Assembly: GCA_030323885.1 (NCBI GenBank)
Contig: CM059192.1
Location: 379,001 to 443,000, forward strand
Reading direction: 5' to 3'
Length of the DNA stretch: 64,000 nucleotides
From: Branchipolynoe longqiensis
Lineage: Eukaryota; Annelida; Polychaeta; Phyllodocida; Polynoidae
The translations under genes were made by a program, and so were the position numbers. Below are positions 1 through 10,779 of the stretch, piece by piece. Numbering within the stretch: position 1 is the stretch's first letter; every line of letters starts with the position of its first letter. A model generated the notes under the pieces. It made no database searches and was not told where the DNA came from. It saw nothing but the letters and a program-made list of their open reading frames with translations.

Positions 1-261
1 GAAAACATTCATGTCCTTATATTGCACCACACAAACACATCGCTTGTCCGCAGACTTTCAATTTATGTAAAAGTAGATCAGTAGACTGAGTGCAGACGGG
101 GACGAGGCCTGTGCTACCTGATCGCTGTTGTCTATGTTTAAACAGAAATAAACAAATATTGCATGTGGACATCAGTGTACGCAGACAGACGGTGCACACT
201 GATCACTCGGGGCAAACCCATATCAGGCAATAAGCTCTCATTCTGCATCGTCTGCCAGCAG
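1..261. other. Unassigned DNA
   Basis: No coding, RNA or repeat structure recognised. Confidence 0.5.
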
Positions 262-1032
262 TTGGGGGTGCGTGAGTGGGTGTGGGGAATTGGTGTTGGT
301 GTAGGTGAGTGTGAGTGGGTGTGGGTGGACGGGTGTGGACTGTCGGTGTGAGTAACTGTGGGTGTGAGTGTGAATGGGTGACTGAGTGAGTGTCGGTGAG
401 TTGGAGTGAACGTGAGTGAGTGTGACTGTGGGTGTGGGTGGGTGTGTATGTTGTTGTGAATGAGTGAATGTGAGTGGGTTTGGGTGGATGTAGGTGTGAG
501 TGACTGTGAGTGTGAGTGACTGTGTGAATCAGTGACTGTGAGTGGGTGTGGGTGGATGTGGGTGTGAGTTACTGTGAGTGGGTGTTGATATGAGTGTGGG
601 ATGAGTGACTGTGAGTGGGTGTGGGTGGGTGTGGGTGGATGTGGGTGTGTAGGTGTAAGTGACTGTGTTACTGAGTGACTGTGAGTGGATGTTGATATGA
701 GTATGGGGTGAGTGACTGTGAGTGGGTGTGGGTGGATGTGGGTGTGTAGGTGTAAGTGACTGTGTTACTGAGTGACTGTGAGTGGATGTTGATATGAGTG
801 TGGGGTGAGTGACTGTGAGTGGGTGTGGGTGCATGTGGGTGTGTAGGTGTAAGTGACTGTGTTACTGAGTGACTGTGAGTGGATGTTGATATGAGTGTGG
901 GGTGAGTGACTGTGAGTGGGTGTGGGTGGATGTGGGTGTGAGTGACTGTGAGTGGGTGTGAGTGGGTGTGGGTGGTGTGGGTGTGAGTGACTGTGAGTGG
1001 GTGTGGGTGGGTGTGGGTGGATGTGGGGGTGT
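262..1032. repeat. GT-rich minisatellite with ~100-bp higher-order units
   Basis: Built from GTGAGTGACTGTGAGTGGGT-like words. Between about 660 and 900 a longer unit (including GGATGTTGATATGAGTGTGG) recurs three times. Open frames on the minus strand here (rich in His, Thr, Ser, Pro) are repeat artefacts. Confidence 0.9.
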
Positions 1033-1182
1033 GGAGGGACACAGTTCAACATGTGAATGGTTCACGGGTGGAACTGACTGACGTGACTTTGCTATGTTAC
1101 ACATCTTCAACGGTAACGAGGTGAGGCAAATACTTACCTTCACCCAACCTACGTGTTGACTGCTCACTGCTTCAGAGGTAGC

Positions 1183-1268
1183 CACCAGGGGCAGCGGCCA
1201 GGGGCTGCGGCCAGGGGCAGCGGCCAGGGGCAGCGGCCAGGGGCAGCGGCCAGGGGCAGCGGCCAGGG
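1183..1268. repeat. 13-bp GC-rich tandem repeat
   Basis: About six copies of CCAGGGGCAGCGG, one with a T variant. Followed at 1421-1562 by a short duplication of a CCTCACCTACAGG/CTGTAGACAGG segment. Confidence 0.85.
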
Positions 1269-1799
1269 GTGGAAATAAGATAGTATCCTCCAGAAGCCCC
1301 TGGTAACGTTGCCACAACACGCAGGGTGCTGCCGACACAGTGCAGTCCCCCTCTGTGCTCCGGGGTTCCGGGCTGAACTTCTCTGGATGTTCAGATGTCT
1401 CTCAGTGTCTCATCTCACCTGTAGACAGGCGTGTGTACCTCTGGTTCCTCTGGTGTTCCCTCACCTCACCTACAGGTGGCTGGGTGTTACTCTGGCGTTC
1501 CCTCACCTGTAGACAGGTGTGTAGCGCTGGTTCCTCTAGCGTTCCCTCACCTCACCTACAGGTGTGTGTCCGTCCTCCTCTGGATGTCCGTCCGCTCCTG
1601 TTGTTGTTACCTGTAGATAGCAGGAGGCAGCTCGACGTGGTCTGAGGCCGGTGTGGTGTGTGTGAGTTGTGTGTGGTGTGTGAGGTGTGTGTGTGTGGGG
1701 GGGAGGTTTCTAATGCCCCGTCTCGGTGCGCCCACACTGCGAGGCTCGGTGAGGTGTGTGCGGTGTGTGTGAGGTGTGTGTGTGGTGTATGGAGGGGGT

Positions 1800-1951
1800 G
1801 AGGGGTGCGGCTCGGTGCGCGGTGACAGGCCTCCTCCAGTATCCACCAAGCAGCCCGCTGCCTGCCGCCTGCCGCCTGCCGCGTCTCCTGAAGCAGGTCA
1901 GGCGGGGAGCGGTCGTTGCTGCGTTCAGCGCCCTCCTTCCCGCTGCGTCCG
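1800..1951 (+). promoter_or_regulatory. CpG-rich patch, possible promoter or 5' non-coding exon
   Basis: This GC-rich, CpG-containing stretch, with repeated CTGCCGC units, continues to about 2040 and ends with a good donor (GCGTCCG|GTGAGTCC). It would suit a non-coding first exon of a downstream + strand gene, possibly the cadherin 12 kb away. No coding support and no TATA box noted. Inference only. Confidence 0.25.
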
Positions 1952-2065
1952 GTGAGTCCCGCGTCTGCTCGCTCCGCGTCCCCCTGCAGGCTGTACGGGC
2001 GAGGCGCGCGTCCGGGCGGTCCGCTGCGCATGGCCGCTGAGGGTTATGTCGTCAGTGGCATTTGT

Positions 2066-2398
2066 TCTAGGTTGGTTGGTTGTTGGAGTTTTACATCCAG
2101 GCAACATCAAAGGTCATATCAGGATGGGTACCTACTTGTGACAGTGCGTGCTCATGGTGACTTTATAGTGCTGCCCCACTGGGAAATCAGGCTGCCGGCA
2201 CCATGACCCGATATCCTCCTCAGTCATAGTATCCTGATACTGAGCCAAACCAGTCCTTGCCCTATCCTATTAATGTCAAGCACCAGGCTAGGAAGTGACA
2301 AGTATCAATTTTATTAGTCATTGGTTTGAGTCGACCAGGAACCAAACTGCCGATTTCCCGCATGCGAGGCCCGCTTCTCTCATTTTCAGCCACGGTTT
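2066..2398 (-). mobile_element. SINE family A, full-length-like copy
   Basis: The minus-strand copy begins with a tRNA-like head near 2398 (GGCCTCGCATGCGGGAAATC, B-box-like GGTTCCTGG) and ends with GTAAAACTCCAACAACCAAC at the (AACC)n tail near 2066. The same body recurs at 7999-9015 and 43452-43685, with variants at 7480-7860 and 20245. No identity to a named family is claimed. Confidence 0.75.
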
Positions 2399-2559
2399 AT
2401 TTTAAATGAACTGATCGATTTCATATGCAAAAAGAAATATCACAATGGTAAGAATTTTCGATTTGCATTGAATTGAATGCCAGGTTTAGAGTGATGTGTG
2501 AATATATGTGAATGGGCAATAGCTGATGTCGGTATTCGCTATATTCATGTAGGGAGATG

Positions 2560-3050
2560 GGTGGAGAGAGTGAGTGCAGGAGGTGGGTGAGTGGTGGGGG
2601 GGAGGGAGGGGGGGAATGTGGGAGGGAGGCAGGGACGGATGGACAGAGGGAGCGAGTGAGTGAGTGAGTGAGTGAGTGAGTGAGTGAATGAGTGAATGAG
2701 TGAATGAGTGAATGAGTGAGTGGGGAGGGAGGGAATGGTGAGTTAGTGAATGAATGAATGATTGATTGAGTGAGTGAGTGAGTGGGTGAGTGGGTGAGTG
2801 CATTGTAGGAGAATGGTGAGTGATGAATGAGTGAGTGGGGTGGAGGGAGGGAGATGATGTGATGAGATTGGTGAGTGGTGGTGAGGTGAGTGATGAGTGA
2901 GTGTGAGTGAGGTGAGGTGAAGTGAGTGATAGTGAGTGAGTGAATGAGTGAATGAGGGAATGAGTGAGTGAGTGAGTGGATGAGTGGATGAGTGGATGAG
3001 GGAATGAGTGAATGGGTGAATGAGTGGATGAGTGAGAGTGGAGGCAGGGA
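2560..3050. repeat. (GTGA)n / GAGTGAAT-rich low-complexity array
   Basis: Runs of GAGT and GAATGAGT with GGAGGGAGG islands. Poly-G tract at 3178-3192 nearby. 3050-3610 shows nothing further. Confidence 0.85.
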
Positions 3051-3609
3051 ATGATGAGTTATATGCTCATAGTATATATATATATCTAAATGTTGATTAG
3101 GTAATTAATTAACGCTTTGAAAGAAACTACAACTACAGATCTGCTCTGCCCTTAGAGGCAATGGAATGTGAGAGGATGGGGGGGGGGGGGGGAGTGTGTG
3201 ATGTGGAGGGGGGGAGGGTAGAAAAAGTAAAGTCAGTCCCCGACGGGAGGGCGGTTCAGAAACTACAGATAAACGCCTAATTAGTGTTCCTAAACCCCAT
3301 GTTAGCACTGCTGTGCGCCCGTGTACCTGATTTAGGCGACCACTTTGCGGCATGCAAGTATTCAGGGCCCGCCTTGGGCCAGTCTCACTAAACACACGCA
3401 CCTCGGTTAGTTGTATTTTAGTACCACGAGGCCGTCACCACGAGCACTGTCAATGCTGGCTTTGTCTTTGTAACAAAATGGAACATGGCCGGATGTAGTT
3501 TAATGTAGCTCCGCCAACAATTTGCCGAACTTTGCTTGAGTGACCTAAACACTTCTAGGCTAACGCTAGAATATTTCTAGCAAACTGACATTTATATCCC
3601 GCTTATTGA

Positions 3610-6235
3610 ACTCCAACTGACCAGACCCTACGTTAAAACTTACTACAACTTTACTAAATGAATATAGAAGATAACTTCTGCTTACATTCTAAATATATCA
3701 AACAAACCACATTACACTGGGGCCGCACATATAGAAACTGCACCTATGAGGTCCTCTCAACCACATTACGGGGATTTGCTACCAATGAAATATTTCATAA
3801 GGAAGATCCTAACAAGTGCTGTGACATGTTAGAAGCTATCCTTAATACAGTCGCTGACAAACCTTGTGCAATGATTGAACTGAGAATAAGAAAAAACACA
3901 GCTAAATACTTAAATGATGAATTACAATAACTACAAGATCAGGACTACTTTTGCCAAAAGGCTGAATTAACCAAAGACCCAGGGGATACATCCATAGCCA
4001 AATGCATAACTAGAAAGGCCAGGACTGAGGTTTGAAAGGCAAAATCAAGGTACTATCTTGACCAAGCCATCATTCACAACCAAAACCCCAAGAATTGTTG
4101 GTATGAACTAGATCAAATAGAGCCTGATCCCTAGCCAAAGGTCAGTAATCTAATAAACAACAGCACTGGTGAAACAATACCTGATATTCAACTAGTAGAA
4201 GAGATCAACAATTACTTTGTTGATATAGAAGTTAACCTAGCCCAACAATTTCAGCCAAAAGATGATGTCCAGGAAAGCTATAAGGTTGTAGTTAACCAAC
4301 ATAGATATGATCTTATAGAAACAACAAAAGAGACAATCCTTACGAAAGTACAAAACCTGTTACCATTCAAACCTTTAGACATGAAGGACATCAGTTCAAC
4401 CTTTATCAAGGGCACCATCAAGGCTCTGATAGATGAATTTACATACCTATACAACCTCATAATTACTACTGGAATTTTCCCAGAAAAATGGAAGAGAGCA
4501 ACAGTTACCCCTATACCCAAGGTAGGTAACCCAAAGTCCTGTAATGAACTGCGACCTATATCCATACTACCTTCCCTGGCAGAATAATTGAACAGATAAT
4601 TCATGACCAAATAATTTTTTTTATTGAGGACACTAACTATTTAGCCACCCAGCAAAATGGCTTCAGAAAAGAAAGGTCAATGACTAAGGCACTTGCCTCA
4701 CTATAGTAAACAAGGTGTTAAGAAAGGTCAATATTTGGTGTGCTGATAACAAACTTACCCTAAACACACACAAATCTGAATATGTGATATTTGGAACAAA
4801 ACCTAGAAATTCTCAAGCACAAAAAATAGAGCTATGTATAGGCAATGCAGTGCTAAGAGAAGTGAACTCGTACAAATACTTAGGAACCAAACTTGCCTCT
4901 ACACTGAATGCGAACCAGCAACTATCGAGGCTGAACCAAATTCTAGGTATGAGAATGACAACCTTTAGAAAAATAAGATGTTACATGAGTGAGAACACAG
5001 CGGTCAAACTGTATAAGGCAACTATACTGCCAATAATAGATTATAATGATCTAATCTATGGTCTTTTAACAAAACAAGAAAATAAATTACAGAGAACCCA
5101 AAACCGGGCTCTTACTAGTCTTAGAACAGTATATAGGGGCGAAGTTCTCTCAGTGAATGAAATGCACACTAGATCTAATATTACATACCTAAGCCAAAGG
5201 AGAGATGCACATCTGCTATCTCTTATGTTTATCAGAGCCAAGGATGAAAACTACATAGACCGTACTACCAGAGTTACCAGGCAGGGGGATGCTACACTCC
5301 TCAAAGTTCCTAAACCACTCACAAATAGACTGAAAAGAGCCCCTATCTACAAAGGCAACAAATTATGGCATGAACTCCCGGTCAGAATTAGACATATACA
5401 AACACAACTAGAATTCACAAATCTGGTCAGAATTCACCAAGACAATCAGGCCTTTCTATAGGCCTAGTGATGAGGTCGCCATGTTTAATTATCTACCTAT
5501 TATAAGCACCTATGGCCACCAACTCCCACAACACACCGCGCTCCCTTACTTGCTGCCAACAAACCAAGTTATCCACCTTACAAATTATTTGCCCAACAAC
5601 TCCAGAAAATTCATATCAATCTGGTAGTATTGCTATAAACATAGACACTAATAAAGACTGTACTAGACTACTAAATGACTGAAATGTACAATCCTCCAAG
5701 TATAGTTTATCCCATCATTACTAAAAACCAACTTACTCAAACTACTTCATGTAGTCAATCCCCCGCCCCCAGGTATTAACCTTTTTAAGCATAACCCTAC
5801 AAGCTAACCACACTCCCTCTAACAGAATAAACAAACCATTCTACTAACACTCCATCTCAAAATCCCATCTCCAACAACATGATAATTATGCAATTCACCA
5901 CACAGTAGGCACACAAACCTGTGACAGGAAACTATGCACCTAACCACTCCGTAATGTAACGGTCTAAACAATACACATGTATGTATCTATGTATGTATGT
6001 ATACAACATATAACTACTATCTTATAGGTGAATTGTCAAACCATACCATATGTAAGTCTTGGAATGATTAATATTGTTATTTCAGCTGACTTGAGCTAGC
6101 GGCTGATGACAATATCAGACTACATATACATATATTGTAAATAACTGTAATGTCACATGGCTGGAAGACCAGTGCCACGGTGCTGACAAAAGACTTTATT
6201 TAATTAATAAACTATATTTACAACAACAACAAAAA
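3610..6235 (+). mobile_element. Non-LTR retrotransposon (LINE), dead copy with RT core deleted
   Basis: One frame from 3658 to 4587 holds linker and reverse-transcriptase N-terminal motifs: FPEKWKRATVTPIPKVGNP and ELRPISILPSL. It is broken by stops at about 3928, 4033 and 4132, and by a stop at 4585-4587. A frameshifted remnant then shows QQNGFRKERSMTKAL. The catalytic palm segment that normally carries the YxDD motif is missing. Sequence resumes at 4715 with VNIWCADNKLTLN, continues through a long thumb/C-terminal region (ILPIIDYNDLIYG, LQRTQNRAL) and stops at 5461. The 3' UTR runs to an ACAACAACAAAAAA tail near 6235. It cannot encode an active RT. Intergenic, upstream of the cadherin gene; 5' end approximate. 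Confidence 0.85.
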
Positions 6236-6299
6236 ACATGTAAATACTCACATTGATCTGACCAATATTGATCTAGTCAACTGACACTACTGTTGCAAT

Positions 6300-6505
6300 A
6301 TTGCTATTGCTGCGGAACTTGTGGGTTACAGAATTTCATTGTGTTATATGTTGCAGATTGTGTATTCAACAGTTACTGTATATCTTCGTCTATATAATAT
6401 ACCATTTTTGTGTAAATAACCCTGAATTGAAAAATGTCTGGAACACCTGTGCAGTCCGGACAAAAGACTTATTCAGCAGAATTAACATATTTACAACAAC
6501 AAACT
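6300..6505 (+). mobile_element. 5'-truncated 3' UTR copy of the same LINE
   Basis: It shares the TGTAAATAA...CTGGAA...GACAAAAGACTT...ATTTACAACAACAA order with the 3' end of the LINE at 6120-6235, so it looks like a second, truncated insertion next to the first. Confidence 0.6.
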
Positions 6506-6716
6506 GTAAGTTCCCGGAAGGTTGTGTTCGCTGCCCTTCCCTTCATTGAGCGCTCCGTCCTGATATCTCAGTAAGTGGGTGCTTACCTGGTGGCGCTTTT
6601 TGTGTTTTTTTTGGTGGGTTTTTTGGTTTTTATTGAGAAAGACAACCGCGGTATTTTCTTAGTATGTTAATTAGAATGTTGCTTTCTTGTTCGGCGCGCC
6701 CAGCGGCCAATTCCAC

Positions 6717-6864
6717 CTGAGTGAGTGTGGGGGTGCGAGTGTGGGGGAGGGGTGTGGGGGTGTGGATGTGTGGGTGGGTGTGGGGAGTTGGAGGTGTGGG
6801 TGTGTGTGGGGGTGGGTGGGTGGGGGTGTGGTTGTGTGTGGGTGTGGGTGTGGGTGTGGGTGTT
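6717..6864. repeat. GGGTGTGG-type minisatellite
   Basis: G/T-only low-complexity run, followed by a poly-C tract at about 6896-6907. Confidence 0.85.
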
Positions 6865-7105
6865 CTACATCTAGCGCCTTGAACTTAAAGTAAGCCCCCC
6901 CCCCCCCATACCACGGGATGACCTTAATGCACTCAGCCTCTAATGTCGTCTGCTGTTTAGTGTTGTTAAAAAGCTAGCAGCCGACACTTGAGTGAACATT
7001 CAGGATATGTGCTTTTATTGAATGTGATTTACAACACAGGACATTTTCCAGTCAAAGCAGACGACATTTTCATACAGCAAACCATGCCGGTGATATGAGA
7101 GTGGA

Positions 7106-7208
7106 CTGTGAACCCACACACCCCTACACACACCAACACACTCCGACACACCCCAACACCCGTGTACACACCGCTACACACGCCGACACACACCAACACA
7201 CGCCGACA
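7106..7208. repeat. CACACCNACAC-type tandem repeat
   Basis: About ten imperfect copies of an ACACACCAACACNC/ACACCGACAC word. Confidence 0.8.
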
Positions 7209-7479
7209 CCAAACTGCGATTACAGTTTTCAGATTATCCCGAGTTAGCTGCTTCTGGAGTGGAAGGATTAATCCCCGCAACCCCCCCCCCCCCCCAGCAG
7301 GTGGCGCCACTGTGGTGATAATCCGTGCAGGTTCACACAGGTCACGTCCCTCTCCACACTGACCGCTTCCGGTGTCCTTATAAGGACTTCCGGTTCGGTT
7401 TGAGAAGACCCCTGTGGACGCTGAATGGCAAAGTCGTTTTTAAACGACGATAATCATTTAATACCTTACTTCATGACTA

Positions 7480-7860
7480 CAAACCGGGCTATGAGTCAGT
7501 GATTGGCGGTCCTAGCAACATTACAGAGCAACGTCTCAGGTGATGTAATATATCATGTTCACTGTGACTTTATAGTGCTGCAGTGCCGCCAGTATTACAT
7601 GTTAATATCTCACTGAGTCATATCCTGACATTCGGTAGCTTTATAATGTTGCAGTGCCGCCAGTATTACATATTATTAATATTATCCCACTGAGTCATAT
7701 AATGACATTCGATGGCTTTATAGTGCTGCAGTGCCATCAATATCATATCCTAGTAATGCCAACCAACCAGGCGAGGTTGTACTAGGAGTAGGACTTAACA
7801 GGCAATTCTGAAACTTATCAGTTTGACTCGACTGAGAATCGAACCTACGACATCCGACTG
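7480..7860 (-). mobile_element. SINE A-like element with triplicated core
   Basis: A core of about 85 bp (GACTTTATAGTGCTGCAGTG ... CACTGAGTCATAT) occurs three times. A tRNA-like head with B-box-like sequence lies at the right end (about 7830-7857). It resembles the SINE A body but is diverged. Confidence 0.55.
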
Positions 7861-8271
7861 TTAATTAACTTGTTTTACTTCAAAAATAAGAAAACAATGG
7901 AAATTAATGTTTTCTTGCAGTCTGTGTAGAAAGGCGTTGTATGCTCCTTTTAATTATTCATTTAATTAAGTTTGAAAACGAGTCTTCTTAGGACCGCCAA
8001 CTGATTGATTGGTTGATTGTTGGAATTTTAAATCCTGGCAACATCTAAGGTCATATCAGGGCGGGTACCTACTTGTGACAGTGCACACTCATGGTGACCT
8101 TATAGTGCTGCCCCACTCGGAGATCAGGCCACCAGCACCATGACCCGATATCCCACTCAGTCATATTATCCTGACAGTGAGCGAATCAGTCCTTGCCCTA
8201 TCATATTAATGCCGAGTGCCTGGCTAGGAAGCGACAAGTATCAATTTTATAACTCATTGGTTTAAACCTGC

Positions 8272-8939
8272 ATAGTCCGATGAAATATCAAATTTTCAAA
8301 ACCAAACCAATTATCTATATTTGATGTTTTTTTTGTTGTTTTTTTTGGTCCATTAGTTGTTTAAGCAGGGAAAATTTCAGTCATAGACGACTGATCTTCC
8401 TCATTCCACTGCTGGTCGATAGAAAGCCCGAGCCTACACTTTTACCGACCCAAGGGATTTTTAACCTCCCACACCACATAGACATGGTATGAGAGCAACC
8501 GGCCTTTGATGACGCTGTAAGTTATACACAGCGGTGGAAATCCAAATTGGCAGAGCTGGGGGCACGGGGAATTGAACCGCTGACCCTCACATTAGGAGTC
8601 TGACCTAGAAAAAAGTCAGACACTCTAACCACTCCACCACAGAGAACGCTTTACATATCTAACTTAGATACTGATGCACTTATTAAGCATTTATTTCTGC
8701 GTACAAGGCAACACTGAGTCAATATAACAGAACCTGTTACTGCAGAAGTCTATGGTGTCAGACTTTGGCAGGCTTGCCAAAACTAATTTTCCATGTTTGC
8801 GCTCAAAATATCTCAAAAGTTTACCATTTAAAATAAAAGTAACATTGAACTAATGTAAAGTAGATACTAGTGATCGATCTAATATATTTATCTCAGAAAA
8901 AATACAGAAATTCAAAACCATCGGACTATGCAACTTTAA
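8272..8939 (-). mobile_element. TTAA-target MITE, interrupted by a SINE
   Basis: Flanked by TTAA on both sides, with inverted ends ACCTGCATAGTCCGATG and CATCGGACTATGCAACT. The internal sequence (ACTTATTAAGCATTTATTTC, ATTTATCTCAGAAAAAATAC) matches the other copies of the family. A SINE B lies inside it. Confidence 0.85.
8326..8649 (-). mobile_element. SINE family B (tRNA-derived) nested in MITE
   Basis: The minus-strand head at about 8549-8649 has a tRNA-like structure: A box GTGGTGGAGTGGTTAGAGTG and B box GGTTCAATTCC, with an extra arm between them. A body (GGATTTCCACCGCTGTGTAT; GTGGAATGAGGAAGATCAG) and an A-rich tail follow. Body and tail fragments recur at 27365-27445 and 20418-20495. Confidence 0.75.
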
Positions 8940-9137
8940 CTCGACCGGGAACTGAACTTCTTGATCTCCCGCACGCGAGGCCCGTGCTCTACCGATTCGG
9001 CCAACGCGCCCGTTCTCGTGGTGAAGAACTGAGTGGCTGCCACTATTCAAAGATGGCCGCTCGCCGTGAGTGGTGCAACGAATGCTCCCGTGTTCAGCGG
9101 AGCGGAACGCCCGAAGTCGGTATCGTCTACTGCAGGT

Positions 9138-9570
9138 CGGAGCGAGGCGGGAGGCGGGAAGGGGCGGGGAGGGGAGGGGAGGGGCGGGGAGGGGCGGGGA
9201 GAGGCGGGGGGCGGGGAGGGGCGGGGGAGGGGCGGGGGGGCGGGGAGGGGCGGGGAGGGGCGGGGAGGGGCGGGGGGCGGGGAGGGGAGGGGCGGGGGGG
9301 AGGGGCGGGGGGGGGGGGAGGGGGCAGGAAGGGGGGGAGGGGGCGGGGAGGGGCGGGGAGGGGCGGGGAGGGGCGGGGAGGGGCGGGGGGAGGGGAGGAG
9401 AGGGGCGGGGAGGGGCGGGGGGGAGGGGCAGGAAGGGGGGGGAGGGGCGGGGGAGGGGCGGGGAGGGGCGGGGAGGGGCGGGGAGGGGCAGGAGGGGGGG
9501 GGGGGGGGGGGGGGGCGGGGAGGGGCGGGGAGGGGCGGGAAGGGGGGCGGGGAGGGGCGGGGAGGGGGGC
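9138..9570. repeat. GGGGAGGGGCGG minisatellite (G-quadruplex-prone)
   Basis: More than 35 copies of GGGGAGGGGCG-like words, almost free of T on the + strand, with interspersed poly-G runs. The proline- and glycine-rich frames on both strands are composition artefacts. Confidence 0.93.
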
Positions 9571-9572
9571 TA

Positions 9573-9817
9573 CACTCTCCACCCGAACCTCGGTCGGCTG
9601 CCTCCGCGATCCGCGTGTGGCGTAAATCGGTTTGCCGCAGGCGATGACTGCGCTTGGAGAGTGCGTGACGGAGCGTGGCGGGGGGGGGGGGGGGGGGGGG
9701 GGGGCGAGTTAGGGGCGGCCGGGGACCAGGAGGCGGCGCAGTGTGTCGGGAGGGAGAACGAGCTGGGTCCGTCCGGAGAAGTCCAGCCACAGTCGGCACC
9801 GACTGAAACTGAGCAAG
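9573..9817 (+). promoter_or_regulatory. CpG-rich patch next to G-rich array, possible promoter or 5' exon
   Basis: Dense CpG over about 9573-9990, interrupted by a poly-G run near 9680-9704. A consensus donor (GAGCAAG|GTGAGTCG) ends a GC-rich stretch at 9817. It lies 4.8 kb upstream of the cadherin start codon, whose exon has a plausible acceptor at 14619. The following bases are a GGGTCGGGGA-type repeat (to about 9948). Candidate TSS or first exon; no transcript evidence. Confidence 0.3.
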
Positions 9818-10230
9818 GTGAGTCGGGGCAAACCGGCCGGAGTCGGGCCGACTCGGGGAGGGTCGAGACGGGTCGGGGAGAGTCGGGGAGAGTCGGGGAG
9901 GGTCGGGGACGGGTCGGGGACGGGTCGGGACGGGTCGGGACGGGTGAGCTGGCGCCAGAGGAAGGCGACAGTGACGACCCGTCGCACCGTCACTTTAAAG
10001 TGTTTACGGCGACCTGCTGGGATTCTGAAAGCAGCGTCACTGAGCACGGACCTCCCTCAGCTGACTTAGAGAGGTGTGTGGGGGTGTGGGGGTGTATGTG
10101 GGGGTGGTGTGGTGTGGTGTGGTGTGGGTGCGTGTGGGCGTGGGTGTGGGAGGTGGCGTGTGCTGGAATGATGCTGGTGATGGTGTGTGTGTCTGTGCGT
10201 TGGTGATGTGCTGTGCGTTGACGTGGTTGT

Positions 10231-10550
10231 GTAACATGTGTGTATTGATGAGTGTGCGTCTGTGTTGGAGATGTGTGTGCCTTAGTGTGGGTGGGTGTGT
10301 GGGTGTGCTGGAATGCTGGTGATGGTGTGTCTGTGCGTTGGTATGCTTGCGTTGACGTGTGTAACATGTGTGTATTGATGAGTGTGCGTCTGTGTTGGAG
10401 ATGTGTGTGCCTTAGTGTGGGTGGGTGTGTGGGTGTGCTGGAATGCTGGTGATGGTGTGTCTGTGCGTTGGTATGCTTGCGTTGACGTGTGTAACATGTG
10501 TGTATTGATGAGTGTGTGTCTGTGTTGGAGATGTGTGTGCCTTAGTGTGG
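10231..10550. repeat. 130-bp tandem repeat, about 2.5 copies
   Basis: GTAACATGTGTGTATTGATG recurs at 10231, 10361 and 10491, exactly 130 bp apart. The flank at 10072-10160 is GGTGTGG low complexity. Confidence 0.92.
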
Positions 10551-10614
10551 GTGGGTGGTATGTGGCAGTCGTGGAGTGGTGTGGTGTGGAGTGGTGTGGA
10601 GAGGGTGAACTGTG

Positions 10615-10671
10615 TTAAAGTTGCATAGTCCGATGGTTTAGAGTTTCTGCCATCGGACTATGCAACTTTAA
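10615..10671. mobile_element. 57-bp hairpin: minimal MITE derivative
   Basis: A perfect 22-bp inverted repeat (10615-10636 and 10650-10671) consists of TTAA plus the MITE terminus AGTTGCATAGTCCGATGG. The 13-base loop (TTTAGAGTTTCTG) is the MITE's own left subterminal sequence, so this is an internally deleted copy reduced to its ends. Confidence 0.9.
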
Positions 10672-10779
10672 AGTTGTCAACAACTGCTGGGCCTGCTGCC
10701 ACGTCCCAGGCCGAGTCCGCTCCTGCAGCTCCCGTGTGTGTGTGGCTTTATTTCGTCTGAGCATTGACAGCAAGTTGTG

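Larger units (their letters stand above)
7999..9015 (-). mobile_element. SINE family A copy split by a MITE
   Basis: The body at 7999-8271 and the tRNA-like head at 8940-9015 match the uninterrupted copy at 2066-2398 across the break. The break occurs at a TTAA, where a MITE (8272-8939) has inserted. The head reads, on the minus strand, as a tRNA-like A box (TTGGCCGAATCGGTAGAGC) and B box (GTTCAGTTCCC). Confidence 0.8.

Noticed and set aside
862..1338. Minus-strand frame with a strong donor (AAG|GTAAGT near 1130)
   Set aside because: No proper ATG, made mostly of the 13-bp and GT repeats, and no partner exon seen.
3658..5461. Functional reverse transcriptase gene
   Set aside because: In-frame stops, a frameshift and loss of the catalytic palm segment make it a dead LINE.
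8549..8649. tRNA gene on the minus strand
   Set aside because: A and B boxes are present, but the stem pairing is degraded and the sequence continues into a SINE body; it is the SINE head. The same applies to heads at 2398, 8940-9015, 18972 and 40810.
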